Part shown: positions 40,611 to 52,770 of the stretch, piece by piece
Layout of the letters: every line of letters begins with the position of its first letter
Position numbering within the stretch: the stretch's first letter is position 1
Assembly: GCA_021186555.1 (NCBI GenBank)
Contig: JAJKFL010000042.1
Coordinates: forward strand, 19,528,021-19,592,020
Direction: 5' to 3'
Source: Reticulitermes speratus
Lineage: Eukaryota; Arthropoda; Insecta; Blattodea; Rhinotermitidae
Length of the DNA stretch: 64,000 bases
Notes under the pieces: generated by a model
Database searches by the model: none
What the model was told of the DNA's origin: nothing
What the model saw: only the letters and a program-made list of their open reading frames with translations
Program-made: the position numbers and the translations under genes

Positions 40611-42671
40611 ATCATGACGAAAAGACTGCAATATATTTCCAATAACTTGTAACTAAAATAAATATTCCGTAAGTCCGTATTTCTTGTGTATTTGTTATTT
40701 AACGTAGGAAAATCTGTCTGTAAATGTCGGACGTCTTTTGAGTCTTACAAATTTAAAAATATTATTAATTGCATGTGTATTTTGAATTATAAAAAATAAT
40801 GTCGACGAACCAAAGTGTGCGTGATTTATAATTTTAACTTCTGAATTCAAGAACACTTTACTGGAATGAAATACATGTTAAACAGTGCTTATTTACACTT
40901 CTGTTGTAATACGAAACAGAGATAACACTGCTTTGTGCTTAATACAGGACGTAGCATTTAAGAGTAGACTCGGCTTCCGTAAGCTGTTACGACATCGTCA
41001 ACTCTTACGTTGCTACGCGAAGCTACTCTGTCTGCCAGTGCACTCTTAACTTTGGTACCGCGTTTTTCTACAAGGTCGTTAATTTTTTTTCTTATAATGG
41101 TAGTATGGGGTTGTCATTCTGGCCACATGTGTCTGTGGATGTAAAACTCAGGAACAGCTGAACTAATAATTATAATGACTTAACGTCTTTCACAACAATT
41201 TATCGATATATTTTACTTTTTTAAAAGTCGGACAAAAACAACGCGCCCCGTCTACGAAGGCCTACATGCGCATCTGTGGGGAGAGCAAACAGCACCTAAG
41301 TCACGTAACATCTGAGGATAAAGAATAACATAGTCTATTGCATCTTATACCACTTTCTGACTGGAAAAGAAGCACAGACTCTGGCAGGATATGATAATTA
41401 CGTCCTTTTCATACATTAGTAGTGTTTGCTTCGCAATAACCAGAAGACGTCTTGCGTTGCTGGGAGTCCTCTCTAGCGGCAGTAAACCTTCCAAATTATG
41501 TTTCTTGTGTTTCTACAGGTTTCTGTGGCTGAATCGGTTCATTACGTCAGATAATTGAATTTGAAGTTATCCGTAGTCTCCACTTTCTGTTTCCTCAGAG
41601 TACTACTGACGAGGCAAAATAAGCATCGTCGCAACAACCAAATAACCTTTGTATTTCAGTAAGAGGTAGCAGGTTAACCGCATTTGAAGCAAAGTGCTTG
41701 CTGGTGGGGGTTATACACTACGAACAGGCTAAAGAGGTAATATTACCAGGAACTAATATTATTTATTGTTGATTAACGTTTCAAAGCCTAGCGGTAACTT
41801 TACGTACCACCAGGTTTAACATTCAAAAATTCTACATGGTGCTGACATTGCGTTTATGTGCTTCGTATGGATCTCAGAATAAACAGCAACTTTTGCCTTA
41901 TACAGCATTAAGAGATTGGTTTTGTATAACCGATGTGGAGAGTGTTTACTGCACGGTACGTACTGAGTCCTTATATAAAACATACATGTCTCGTCTTTAG
42001 AGGATTAATAGAGCTTCAGGCGTTGTCGTCGTACGGGTTTTGACTTTTCTGTTTATTTATATCACGCTGGTATCATAATTTTGATTCTCCTAACCATCTT
42101 GCCATTAGCACTAGTACGTGCCTGCTTGATCGTTCGAAAAACCGATGCACATAGTTTATGGATATTATAGCACTGCGTATATTGTACTTAAACTTTGTAA
42201 TGTTTCATCTTTATTGCAAATAAGCTGATAATATAATTTATATGTGAGAAAGTTTATAAGGTATTAGACAATAAAATTATGTACCACGTATTAGAATATT
42301 CTACTGTGCAAGTCAAGAGCAAATTCCTCAAATGAATCTTGCATACTTTTATCTCAAATCAAGCAGGTAACAAGTGTCTACCTTCATGTTTGTTTGACGC
42401 TAACGACCTGCAAGTAACATGGTGTCTGAGAAGCTGATACTCGCTCATTCAATCGAAAAATTTTCTCGACTGATATCGAACAGGAATGTACATTACCGTG
42501 CTCACAAAAGCGCTCCCCTGGACCATCCATTGCACATCCTCACGCGTCTTATGTTTAAGCAAAGGGAGTTTTAAATATTTAAGGGACTGACGTATGGAAA
42601 CACTGGAAGCACCGCAGATGTGTTTTCCATTGCCTTCAAAACGAATTACATCAGGAAATTTATCTAGAATA
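40611..42671. other. Unannotated stretch
   Basis: Two kilobases without a recognisable gene or repeat family. Confidence 0.4.
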
Positions 42672-42960
42672 GGTACGGGATGAGGGGCCAGGATAGCACA
42701 GTATACGACTCGCTACGGGGTTCAATCCCCGGAGTATGTAAGAAACAGTTTCTTCTCCACACCCGTCCATACCAGCCCTGAGACCCATCCAGCCTCCTCT
42801 AAAATGGGTACTGGGTACTTTCCGGGAGTAAAATGACCGCGGCGTGGCGCTGACCAATCACATCCATCTAACGCCGAGGTTACGACTGAGTACACTCCCC
42901 CTCTGTGCCGCATGACACTTTGTAGGGAGAATTGTGCCTCTCAGGTACGGGGTGAAGACG
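42672..42960 (+). mobile_element. tRNA-derived SINE (family B)
   Basis: The head is agcacagtatacgactcgctac with B box GGGGTTCAATCCCC. The body is 'gagacccatccagcctcctc', 'aaaatgaccgcggcgtggcg', 'ctaacgccgaggttacgac', 'acactccccctctgtgcc'. It is close to the 2915 copy. Confidence 0.8.
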
Positions 42961-43733
42961 AATAGAATGCAAAAACTGACACAGAATTGTAAACTATTGC
43001 CCTTGAAGAGACCCTGTGTGCCCGCGGGGAGTTTCGAGTTACCACTTACACTAAAAGAATCTCGAAATTGGAAATATGAATAGTTTATGGCAAGCAGGGC
43101 CGTGAATCTCTTTGTAGTTTATGATGAAGCTCTCTCACTCCGGACCCTGCGGTAACGGGGATCAACACTCTGCTAGAGATACTGTATTATGAGTTCTATG
43201 GACAAAGTGCACGGAGTGAAAGCGTGTAGGGTGTTGCGCCTTCTATCTGTCGACATGAATGGTCTGAAACTATTCAAGGAATATCTGTTAATTTGGCATT
43301 GAATTAGTCTCATGAAAGTTGTCAAATAATTAGTTTTGGGTCGCTCTGTCCAGCACAATATCTACTGTACAATGAACAAAATTAAAACTACTTCAGATTT
43401 ATCAGAAACTCTGATCGTTCTGTGTGCTATAAACATTTACATATTTGCCGTTAAGCTGTGCAACATTTATACGTAATATTTATTTTTGCTATGACGAAAA
43501 TTAAAACGAATTACACAGACAGTTATATGTCCCTGTTTTCCTGACTACGACATGTGTAGTTTGGTTTGCATTAAGTTATGCGAAATATAAAAATTATCTT
43601 TTCGGAAGTACGCGTAGGTGCTCCAGCAAGGTAAATCGTGGTATTTTTATATTTCCTCCAATACAAAACTAGTTGCTGCATAAGTGCGGAATATAAGATT
43701 TTATGAAAGGGGCGATGGCTCTGAGAAGTAGTG
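42961..43733. other. Unannotated stretch
   Basis: No gene or repeat recognised. Confidence 0.35.
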
Positions 43734-44000
43734 CAATGGTCGGTCATAAAATTAGTTTACATGGCGTGTAAATTTGTAGCTAATTAACCTACATAGATTG
43801 TGATTATATCAGGGGAATTCTTCGGCAAACAATTATCACCTGTTTTCAAGACTGCAGCACAGTCTTGGTGGCCGCAAGTTTAAAGGTGGTCGTTAGGAGA
43901 AAACAGCTGTGACATGGTGACTGATAACAAGACATGAACTTCTAACAACTGGGAAAAGAGAAGCTCATTCACGGTATGAGAAACGCCTCAGTGGTGGCGG
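43734..44000 (+). mobile_element. Possible mariner-like 5' end, copy A
   Basis: About 265 bases align in blocks with 63763-64000: ggtcggtcataaaattagttt, ttgtgattatatcaggggaattc, gctgtgacatggtgactgataacaag and gagaaacgcctca. The other copy starts with caagggtcagtcggaaagta, which has the look of a mariner-type terminal repeat. No transposase frame is visible in this copy. Confidence 0.45.
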
Positions 44001-44486
44001 AGAATATGCGGAATGTTAATAGGGTCGAGGTACAGTTAAACCTGAACTTTGCTGTACCTACGCATTCGGACTTATATTCTGAACAACTGTCGTATTTGAA
44101 TAAACACAGCTGTATATCAGGGGACGCTATTTAACATGCTAGTTGCTGCATCCTTCAGGGTTTCAAGTATATGGAACATGTAAATAGAATGCCCAGTTAT
44201 TCGTGATTCTATCTTAGGAGTTTTAAGAACTTACCGAGCTAAATGAACCAAATATTGTACTTTATAGTCGTGTTGTGTTTGTCTAAGTTTGTTACCACCA
44301 GTATGTGCTTCTTGCCAGGTAGTACTATAGTCAAACTGATTGGTACAGTAAAGTTTAAAAACAGTTTATTAATAAGTGAGCTATACACCTCCGCGTTTAA
44401 TATTTTAAGATTATTTTCCTCTAGTTTAGTAGTGACTACAGTACACTGCATTTGCAGCAGTTTGTAAGAAGACGATGTATATTTCA

Positions 44487-44523
44487 CTTGAGGATGGCAC
44501 GATCGCACCGAAACTTGTAGTGA
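44487..44523 (+). ncRNA. Hammerhead-like motif
   Basis: CTTGAGGATGGCACGATCGC then ACCGAAACTTGTAGTG. Stem II (GG-C/GCC-like), GAAAC and GUA are present. The first core segment is CTTGAGGA, one base longer than CTGANGA. Confidence 0.5.
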
Positions 44524-44574
44524 GTTTGAATGTGTAAGTGCGAGAATTGCCGCAATAACCATTATGTATGTCTA

Positions 44575-47539
44575 AAACATAGAGTAATGTAGAACGAGCT
44601 TCTATTCCTTGAGGTATGGGGTCTGTTTTAAGGCTGACTCTTGGACCTTAAGCACTTTAATATATAGCATCTTGAAATAAGGAACTGTCTTCTTACATAT
44701 TCGTATTGACCCTCTTTCTCCCATCTCTCTGACGCTGTATAAACTTTTGTACTGAAACAGTGTAATTAAATTAATTAATAATCCATCCGCGTCAGGAAGA
44801 AAAATGTATGTTCCGTGCGTAATAAGTGAAAAATTGTAACCTGTGTAAATGTGGGATCAGAAAGCAGTGGAGCAAGATTCAGCTGACGTGTGATAAATGA
44901 CTGCTGTGACTCGGTACAATAGTAGAATATGGCAGGGTACGCCGTGAATATGGCACAGCGTCGCATTGCTTTTTTCAGCATGTAACTGGTACGGTGGATG
45001 TGGTAGGATGTGTAAGTGCATGTAGAACTACATCCACTAAGTACGTACTCGAATCGTTTTAGTGCAGTCACTTCAAGCAGGGTGAAATGGAACAGGGGTA
45101 ACCAAAACTTAAAGCTGTACGCCGATTAGTCTTTACGAGAAATAATATAATTTTGAGGAAAATTTGATATAGAGCCTACTTTATTTGTGTCGAAAGGTAA
45201 CTTTAACTAATTTTATATCAAGATAAAATTATTTCAATCATTGCTCAATTTTACTTGATTTGCCTACATTTTATAGTAAATGAACCTACGAACTTTCCGT
45301 AATGCACTTTGTGTACACAATTGAAATTTTCGTTAAGGCAAATTTAATAGGACATAACAATCCTGCGAAAGGAAACAGGAATTCGTCATATTTATGCAGG
45401 TGCATGTCATTGATTTCATTTCCATCGAAACGTTCAGTGAAGGTATTGATCAGTGATGCTATGTAAATTTAAAAAGTAAATTCTCCTAGATTTACCTAAA
45501 TTTATCCGGTATTTTGTGTGTTTGACATCAATGGATAGACAGTTTTCAGTGCTGTAAGTTAAAAGTTAGCTACAGTATAAATCATTCGCACAGTTTCATA
45601 CTTACCTTTCCTAACAAAGATGGGAGTTTTGTCGCCTGTATAAGGCACACCGTATACATGTTTATAAAAGAACCTGTATCTTCTTTTGCAGAACACAAAG
45701 AGGAAGCGATAGCATATGAAGGGGTCGTAAATAAAGGAAAGGGATGAAGCAAGCAGTAGAAGAGCTGGGAGGGGCATAACAATCACGAAAGTAAGGATAA
45801 GTAGTGAATAAATCTGAGATGTAGAAAGACAAGTTAAAATTATGAGAAGAGTATGGGAAGGGTTAAGAAATGACAGAAGTGAATTTATAAAAACAGAATT
45901 AGTTTTTGGAATATTTTATCAACATGCAAGTAATTGAGATAATATTGTATCCTGCGCTAACGACCGTTGGAAATACTGCCATAAGTGATTTTAGTATGGA
46001 GGTACCGTAAGTGGTAATAACACTCACTAGAAAACCTGAATTTTTCTGTGAGAGACGTGTAGATTTGGATGGACTGAGTGAATCAAAATTTTAGAAGATC
46101 AAAGACACCTGCTGTATTGGATGGATAAAAGTATAAGGGCATAACCCATTCACGCCAGCAACGTTTACCCGAAAAGTGTTGAAATTCGGCTACATTTTGT
46201 TTACAAATTCAATACGTACCTAACAGAGAACACACTGCTCTTCCAGTCAGTTAATTCTTTTTAAAAATGTAATCGTTGCTATTTCCGAGATTCTTGCGGG
46301 TTCCATTCACACATGGTGATAAAAAATCAAATTTTAAATGTTAAAGCATGTTCCATATAGCCAAAATAATGATTGAAATGCCGAAGGTTGGTGCCCACAC
46401 AAATTCAAGCAGAACTCTTTTACGGCTGTGATCAGCGCAGCAGCTGACGCATAAGTTCACTTGCAAAGTAATGTACGTATAAGGTTTCCAACTGCATTTT
46501 ATGATATCTGCATGTAACAATTCTTGGCCATTCTCAGGCTAGGTGTTTGATATATTTGTCAGAAGTAAAACACAAAATCCGGAACAATATTCTGTAACTA
46601 GAAGTAAACGAAGTAGGAGCGTATGTTGTGTACATCAAATTGGAATACACATATTTTCGAAACTAGTTGACGATTTGACAAAACTTAAGGGTATGATTAT
46701 CTGTTCAAAAACAAGAAGGCAGTTTACCATCAAGCCACGGAATGAGATAAAACCCCTTACAAATTTCGAACTTATTTTCCGAAAACAGCGCTTTCGCTTG
46801 TATTCTGTACTCTGATGTGTACACGTGGCGATTATGGTGGGAAACAAAGAATACTTACTGAATTCTGAGTAGAAAAGCCTCTTGAATAAATTCAATTTGA
46901 AAGACACAGGACTGCAGAGAAGGCAACATCGAGATGTGACTGAAGGCGGCAGGTTGTAACAACCGCACATGATGGAAATGGCTCAGATTCGTATCGAATG
47001 GCGAATTTATATGTTATCAATACTCGACCTGCAGCTTATGCTAGGACAGTGTCAGTTTATCTATAACTTGGCTAAACAGCTTCACGTAAGGTTTTAATAT
47101 GCTGAGTGCTCATGGTCAAATCAGTCGTCTCTTCTCGTAGCCATCCGCTTTTCCTGAAGACAAATAGGGTAAACAGATCCCGCTATATGTTACTCCAAAA
47201 AGCCTACTTCAAAGCATCAGACTGATGATTTATATAAACGATTTGAATTACGTACTTTCGCCAGACTAGTGTCTTCGATCCCCTAATCTTTTACTCTATT
47301 TCCCACTTCTCACACAAGTATGTAGATAACGTATTTGTAAAGACACGTCGATCTTATTTCTTCTTCATACGGTCCTGGCTTTATTTCGCATGTCCGGTAA
47401 TAATATGAGACCCACGGAATCTGGTGATATGTAATTCTGGGCAGCAGCATCCTTCTAGAATGTACGTGCGCTGCACACTTAGTTGGCTAGATTGATAGTT
47501 GTGGGTCTTGAGACATTTAGGAGAAATTTGCTGGTCGTT
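44575..47539. other. Unannotated stretch
   Basis: Nearly 3 kb with no recognisable gene, tRNA-like sequence or repeat. Frames up to 111 codons show no domain. Confidence 0.4.
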
Positions 47540-47544
47540 CGGCC

Positions 47545-47725
47545 GGTGCTGCTGGAATCATGGGACCTAGTACCGCAGCATGCTATGCAGCGAGCAGTTG
47601 AGGGTTCGATTCCCCTTTGCGGTAGCTGCAAGATCGGAATTTTGATGAGGGTGGGAGATAGGTTAGGCGCTTCGGTCTGGCCACCATCAATCTCGTAGCA
47701 GGTTGTAATATACCTACCATTTCTA
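47545..47725 (+). mobile_element. tRNA-like SINE fragment
   Basis: taccgca and tgcggta, 7 bases each, enclose a segment with B box GAGGGTTCGATTCCCC. They form an acceptor-like stem and T arm, but the total is near 54 bases, too short for a tRNA with D and anticodon arms. A body follows (gggagataggttaggcgctt, ctggccaccatcaatctc). It is likely a shortened SINE. Confidence 0.45.
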
Positions 47726-48241
47726 TCTCTGTCTCAGGTCGATGTGATGTTAGGATTCCAATTGAACTGTGTCCTGTTATGTGATGTATGTCTGGCAATG
47801 TTGGTGTTGTGTAGTAATGTGAACATAAAATGGCAGCATTCCTCGTGTATCTGTGTATGATATAGATTTCTGCAGTGAAAGGTAATTATTGGATTACTGT
47901 GGTGAATATTAGTGCACATAAATCAGTTATTTGCTTAAAATCACAATTAAGTAACAAAGCATTAAAGTAGAAAATTCACTAGCAGAAAGGATCCTAAAAT
48001 TACTCTAGTATGAGAGTTAATCAAAATACTCTGTACTTAGTTTTCTGTGTTCCACGCTGCCCCAATTACATTATTACCTTTGGATGTAATACTGGGAAGC
48101 CAGCATTACAATTATTCGTGAAATTGTTTAAAAGTAGACTTCTCAACGTTACACAGCAATTTTTAACGTAATATCGCTTTTGATTGGCATCCTATTGTTT
48201 TGGAAGCAATATCAAATGATTTATCACAGCTTGTGCTGGCA
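47726..48241. other. Unannotated stretch
   Basis: No gene or repeat recognised. Confidence 0.35.
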
Positions 48242-48249
48242 GTGTAGAG

Positions 48250-48713
48250 CAGTGGTTCCCAAACATTTTCGGTCCACTGCCCCCTTGGTTCCATAAACAC
48301 ACCCACAGCGCCCCCCTACCTTTTTTAAAAAACATAAACGCGCTTTTGTTTCCACCTTTATTTTATATTAAAAAAATCGTTTAAATAAAATTATAAGAAT
48401 TAAACTTAATGTTTTATGTGTTAATCAATAAATTAAAATTTATTATACTTTTTAAGATTAACAATAATTTATCTAGCAATAATTTATTAAAAAAATAATA
48501 TGTGCTTGAATAAGATTTATAAATTAAAATACTAAGAAGTTTATTTCATTTTTTATTTGTAACACAAAAATTACTTTATTTTAATTTTATTATAAAAATA
48601 AATGCACTACTTGTCTACTAGCGCCCCCCTGTGATAATAACAGCGCTCCCTTCCACCTTCGTACCTATTAGCGCCCACCTCGGTAATCACACCACCCACT
48701 TTGGGAACCACTG
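48250..48713. mobile_element. hAT-type MITE with perfect 8-bp target duplication
   Basis: Terminal inverted repeats cagtggttcccaaa and tttgggaaccactg bound a 464-base element. The flanking 8-mer gtgtagag is repeated exactly at 48242-48249 and 48714-48721. CAGTGG-type ends with 8-bp duplications are the signature of the hAT superfamily. GC-rich subterminal gcgccccc blocks face an AT-rich interior with no coding frame, so it is non-autonomous and would need a hAT transposase in trans. Confidence 0.93.
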
Positions 48714-48721
48714 GTGTAGAG

Positions 48722-49011
48722 CATAAAACTCTACGTTCGGTACAGCAGTTTCTTCTTCTTGCCATTCCCAAAATTGACACCGTATTCTGCATAATTTGAC
48801 TCCACTTGTATCATTTGTTCCAAATATCCTTCGTAAAGACAGTGTGTGAATAACTATTTCGGAAATTCTTGTCAATGATATGAACTTTCATATTATCTTA
48901 AATACAATATTATTTGAAAATCAGTAAATAATTCTCTGAAAGATAGCGCAACCGTTACTAATCACTGAATAAACACAAGCAAATTAACTTCACGTAATCA
49001 TCATAAAACCG
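48722..49011. other. Unannotated stretch
   Basis: No gene or repeat recognised. Confidence 0.3.
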
Positions 49012-49013
49012 TT

Positions 49014-49270
49014 CCTGGTGGCCGTGCCGTCTAAAGCGTAGATCTGCGTCCACACGATTGCTGGGATCGCAAGTTCCAATCCCGCTGAGGGCATGGATGT
49101 TCGTCTCTTGTGTTTGTGTTGTGTAGGTAGCGGCTTCTGTGACGGGCTGATCACTCGTTTAGAGTAGTCCTGTGTAGCGCGCGCGTGTGTTTGTCTAATT
49201 GTGTGTGATCTAGAAACCTCAACAATGAGGCGATTAAAGCCCGAGTTGAGGTGTTGCGTCGTAGAGAAAA
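49014..49270 (+). mobile_element. tRNA-derived SINE (family A), plus-strand copy
   Basis: The head is ggtggccgtgccgtctaaagcg with the slightly decayed B box AAGTTCCAATCCC. The body is gagggcatggatgttcgtct, gtgttgtgtaggtagcggct, gtgtgatctagaaacctcaa and ttgaggtgttgcg. It matches the minus-strand copy at 19979-20352 block by block. Confidence 0.8.
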
Positions 49271-49767
49271 AATCGTGATGAAATAGAGTAGGTACCGTAA
49301 CAAGAATATGCCCCCACTAGAATATGCGCAATTTCTCAGCTACGTTTTCCTTCACGTATCGTTGACGTCCATTTCCATTGATTGCCAACTGATCTAAAGA
49401 GTTATCTGCACCACAGGCATACACAACAAACCTATCTTAATGTTTCTTTGGTGAGGCATCAGATGCACACGGCCTCAATATATTACGTATTATTTTCTGA
49501 TAAATGTGTGTCAGAGCGCATAAAAGGCAAACTGGTTTCAAGAAAGGTAAATGAAACCCAAAGTACTGGTGTAGTGGATAGCTTCACACTGAATTTGGCT
49601 GAGGTACCGGCTGTTCGTACTGACATAAGCCATGGTATGCTAGTGTCCGTTCAGGCGTATTTGTACCAATCTTCTCCTTAATCACTATTATAAGGTAAAA
49701 GTAAAGTACATTTTACTTAATACAACACAACGCTATAAACCTGTGTGACAGTGTAGATATTGTCCCA
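49271..49767. other. Unannotated stretch
   Basis: A 99-codon frame at 49382-49681 has no domain and is not called as a gene. Confidence 0.35.
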
Positions 49768-49885
49768 TGCATTCTTAACCTTGGCTGTCGGTAGAGGTGA
49801 ATGGTCAGCTCCACGTCCCGGGCGCTTTACCCGCGGTAACATTTGGACAGGAGGCTGTGTGAGCCTCAGTCTCTGTCAGTAACAT
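49768..49885 (-). mobile_element. SINE family B fragment
   Basis: The minus strand gives GGCTCACACAGCCTCCTG, GGTAAAGCGCCCGGGACGTG, GCTGACCATTCACCTC and AAGGTTAAGAATGC, the body of family B. Head and 3' end are missing. Confidence 0.65.
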
Positions 49886-50139
49886 AACGTGATTCCTGTG
49901 TAGGTGGCAGACTTTCACTAAGTAGCCTAATTAAAATTAACGTGGCGTTACTGTACATTTATTCTTATATTTGCGGGAAGTTTTAGTGCAGTTGTTTCAT
50001 ACCGGAACTCGCGTGGGTTTTCCTGAAATTCTAGGAACTCCTTTCCTATCGATGCCGCAAGAAGAAGCATTGCAATGAAGTCTCAGGACTCGCAGATTTC
50101 AATGCAGTAAAAATAAACAAAGAATATAATCGAACACAC

Positions 50140-50260
50140 ACCTCTTTAACCAACAAATGCACTCTTATTATACCTTGTTATGTTATAGAATACAGTCACA
50201 GTAAATTAGCCCGACATGTTTCGATCCCTTGTTGGGATCATCATCAGGGAATTTTAAATT
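50140..50260 (-). mobile_element. Penelope-like end with an intact hammerhead core
   Basis: The minus strand at 50210-50250 reads CCCTGATGATGATCCC, AACAA, GGGATCGAAACATGTCGGG. All core elements are present: CTGATGA, a perfect 6-bp stem II, GAAA, a very short stem III and the GUC cleavage triplet, with GGG able to pair back to CCC. It is the cleanest hammerhead in the window. The flank ends in aaccaacaaatgca, like the ends of the palindromes at 25313 and 32257. No inverted arm is seen. Confidence 0.8.
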
Positions 50261-50695
50261 ATAAATTACACAATTACAAATTAAGAATAATGGTACATAT
50301 TAAAAGTATAAAATGTGTAAATGTTAAAATTGTAGGCTATCTCTGTTGGTTTCTGGGTCCACTGAAAGTTAATGTTAAAAATATTAAGTTAAATATGGTT
50401 ATAAACATACATAAACATTCTAAGTTATGTGAATGTATAAAAAACATTTTATCGTAGAACGGAGGTTGCAGTGGCAACACTGTACATACCTTACATACGT
50501 ACACATAATATTATAAAATATAAGTGAAGTTTCTTTAAACCTTCCGGTACCCTAAAATGAATAAATGTTAATAATTTTCCGCTTTTAGAAATCCGAGAAG
50601 GACCAGGTTTTCAAACTGATGAGTTCTGTATATTTGTTGACGAGAATTTGAAAGCAAGTGACAAGATATTTTTATCGTTCTTCATCAAGGTTTCT
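50261..50695. other. Unannotated stretch
   Basis: AT-rich; nothing recognised. Confidence 0.3.
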
Positions 50696-50870
50696 TTTCC
50701 CAGTGTGTTTACTTTCGAGTCTTTAGGCTTCCGCAACGGTGTAATTGAATTCTCCGTTCTTCTGGGATGTGTTGCCGCGTCAGTGGGACATTGGTGCCGA
50801 AACATTCGAGGCAACATAGTGTCTCGAAACCTCGGGCACCCGTTACACGGTGACGTGACGCCACATGCCT
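50696..50870 (-). repeat. Diverged repeat related to the hammerhead palindromes
   Basis: The minus strand includes CACATCCCAGAAGAACGGAG and GCGGAAGCCTAAAGACTCG, the outer blocks that flank the palindromes at 1243, 23128 and 52569, plus ATGTTTCGGCACC. No full hammerhead core remains. Confidence 0.45.
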
Positions 50871-52541
50871 GATTTATATTTATAATTTTGCCCATATTAG
50901 AAGTCGTCTAAATGTAACATCTGGTATGCTGTTTTGTCAGTTGAAAAATGTGCATGATATTTAGTGGTTATTCGAGTAGCCATGCGGGATTACGAGTACA
51001 TGCACATTGGACAAAGCTTGTAAGTTTTCTGCACTAGAACGGCCTATACGTGAAAATATAAAAATTTCCTGGCTTCATAACTGCACATTTTTATTAGATA
51101 AATAAGGTTTGTTTAAGGTTTGCAATTCATAACGAAATAAATTTCAAAATATAAAATAAGATGTCATATGAAAAAGTATAATTATTAGAGCACAAAATTG
51201 TCCACGATTGCGTAAATATAACGAAATGTTACATGACACAGAACTCATAGACAGGTTGAACGCCAGATTTCAGAATTGCGTCCTTCTTTACTGGCTGTAG
51301 CGCATTTCGCTTGCAAAGAATATTTCATTCTATTTCACAAAAATCGGCTTTAGAAATTTATTGAAAATCTTGCATAATTTAACGTTAGTCTGAAAAATTC
51401 GGTTGACGTTTTTGGTATACGTTTGACGAAGACTAACTTAATTTAACGAAATATTACCTTATTAATCCCAGAAATACTAGTATTGTGAGGAATGGTTTCG
51501 ATGTTTCACATCCATCCACCTTCCTTCCGCTGATAAAATATTAAATTGAAAATTATGTTAACTAGATATCTTAAGATTACGTATTATTGTTACTAATGAA
51601 TTGTCAAACTGTGTTTTTTAAACCGCTTACAACGTTTTAATTTGTGGCTCGTAATTGAATTGTTTCTTTTGAAGGTGCTTAAATGCCTTTTGCAAGAACG
51701 TCGTTTTTGAAAACATCTGAAAAACTGAAGCCGAATGTGACATCTGTTGCTGTTAGTTTGATACTGAACGTAATTGGATTCGTACATGTTTATAACATAG
51801 CAGGAATTACCCTGTAAATTAAGAACAAATTTTGCAGTTGTGTATATTATAAAAGGAAGGCGTGCAAGTAAAATTCGTTTTGCCCTCTATACATATTCCA
51901 CATACACGAACTTTCTGTAATGTCTGAATACTGAATACATTAAAAGTTAGTCCATTTGTTATCACCGGGATATTACAGTGCTTCTTCATCCAGCAAATTG
52001 AAACCGACATCAAAACAGAGGAGCGTTGCGGAACTCCCAAGTTATCTAAACATACTTGTTTACATATTTCGTATGGAAACATATATGAATTGTTGTGTAG
52101 TTGGTTAATAGCGGTCACGTGACAAGTGAAGGGTGGCTGATGTCCGCATCATATCCACAAATGTAAGACAAGGGGTATGAACATCAATCCTTCTGACGTT
52201 GAGCAGGTGTGCAGTGTTCATCTCCTGTTTCCTCTTGTAATGGAAATGTCGGACCAGCACCAGTGTATACTGAAGCTTCAATCTTTTATGAAGATGAAAC
52301 AAGTTTGTTGAAGTGTAAGTTCTCAGCTTCTGGGAACCTAATCCAATGGTCACTGGATATGTGTGTATATATACATGCGTGTATGCATATTAGTGTGCGT
52401 TTGTGCATGTGTATGTACATGTGTGTCTACGAGTATGCGTTCTTTTTTTAAAACACATTCTTTCGTGTTACCACAATTTTAAAAAATCCTGACAATATGA
52501 TTTTCACAGCAGAGTATGCAGAACTACAAACAGCATGGCGT
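50871..52541. other. Unannotated stretch
   Basis: About 1.7 kb with nothing recognisable. A degenerate GTAT-rich tract lies at 52360-52435. Confidence 0.4.
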
Positions 52542-52770
52542 GACTTCAGGCTTTCGCCGCAGTGTAAATGAGATCTGCGCTCTTTTAGGATTTTACGCGG
52601 TCTAGATTGGTAGCTATTTACCGACGGGACAACTTATCGGTCCCATCTTCAAGGGTCAAGCAGTTGTTTGACCCTTGAAGATGGGACCGATAAATTTCCC
52701 GAAACGTCGGTAAATAGCTACCAATCTAGGCCGCGTAAAATCCCAAAAGAGCGCAGATCTCATCTACAAA
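52542..52770. mobile_element. Palindromic hammerhead-bearing element
   Basis: Arms 52569-52657 and 52667-52762 are inverted copies, sharing gagatctgcgctcttttagg, attggtagctatttaccgac and gatgggaccgata. The plus-strand arm (52671-52710) has GGGA/TCCC stem II, GAAAC and GTC, but its first core segment is CTTGAAGA. The left arm has lost GAAAC. It belongs to the same subfamily as 1243-1412. The flank gcgtgacttcaggctttcgcc precedes it. Confidence 0.75.

Noticed and set aside
47570-47630. A functional tRNA gene
   Set aside because: The acceptor-like stem and T arm enclose too few bases; D and anticodon arms cannot be formed.
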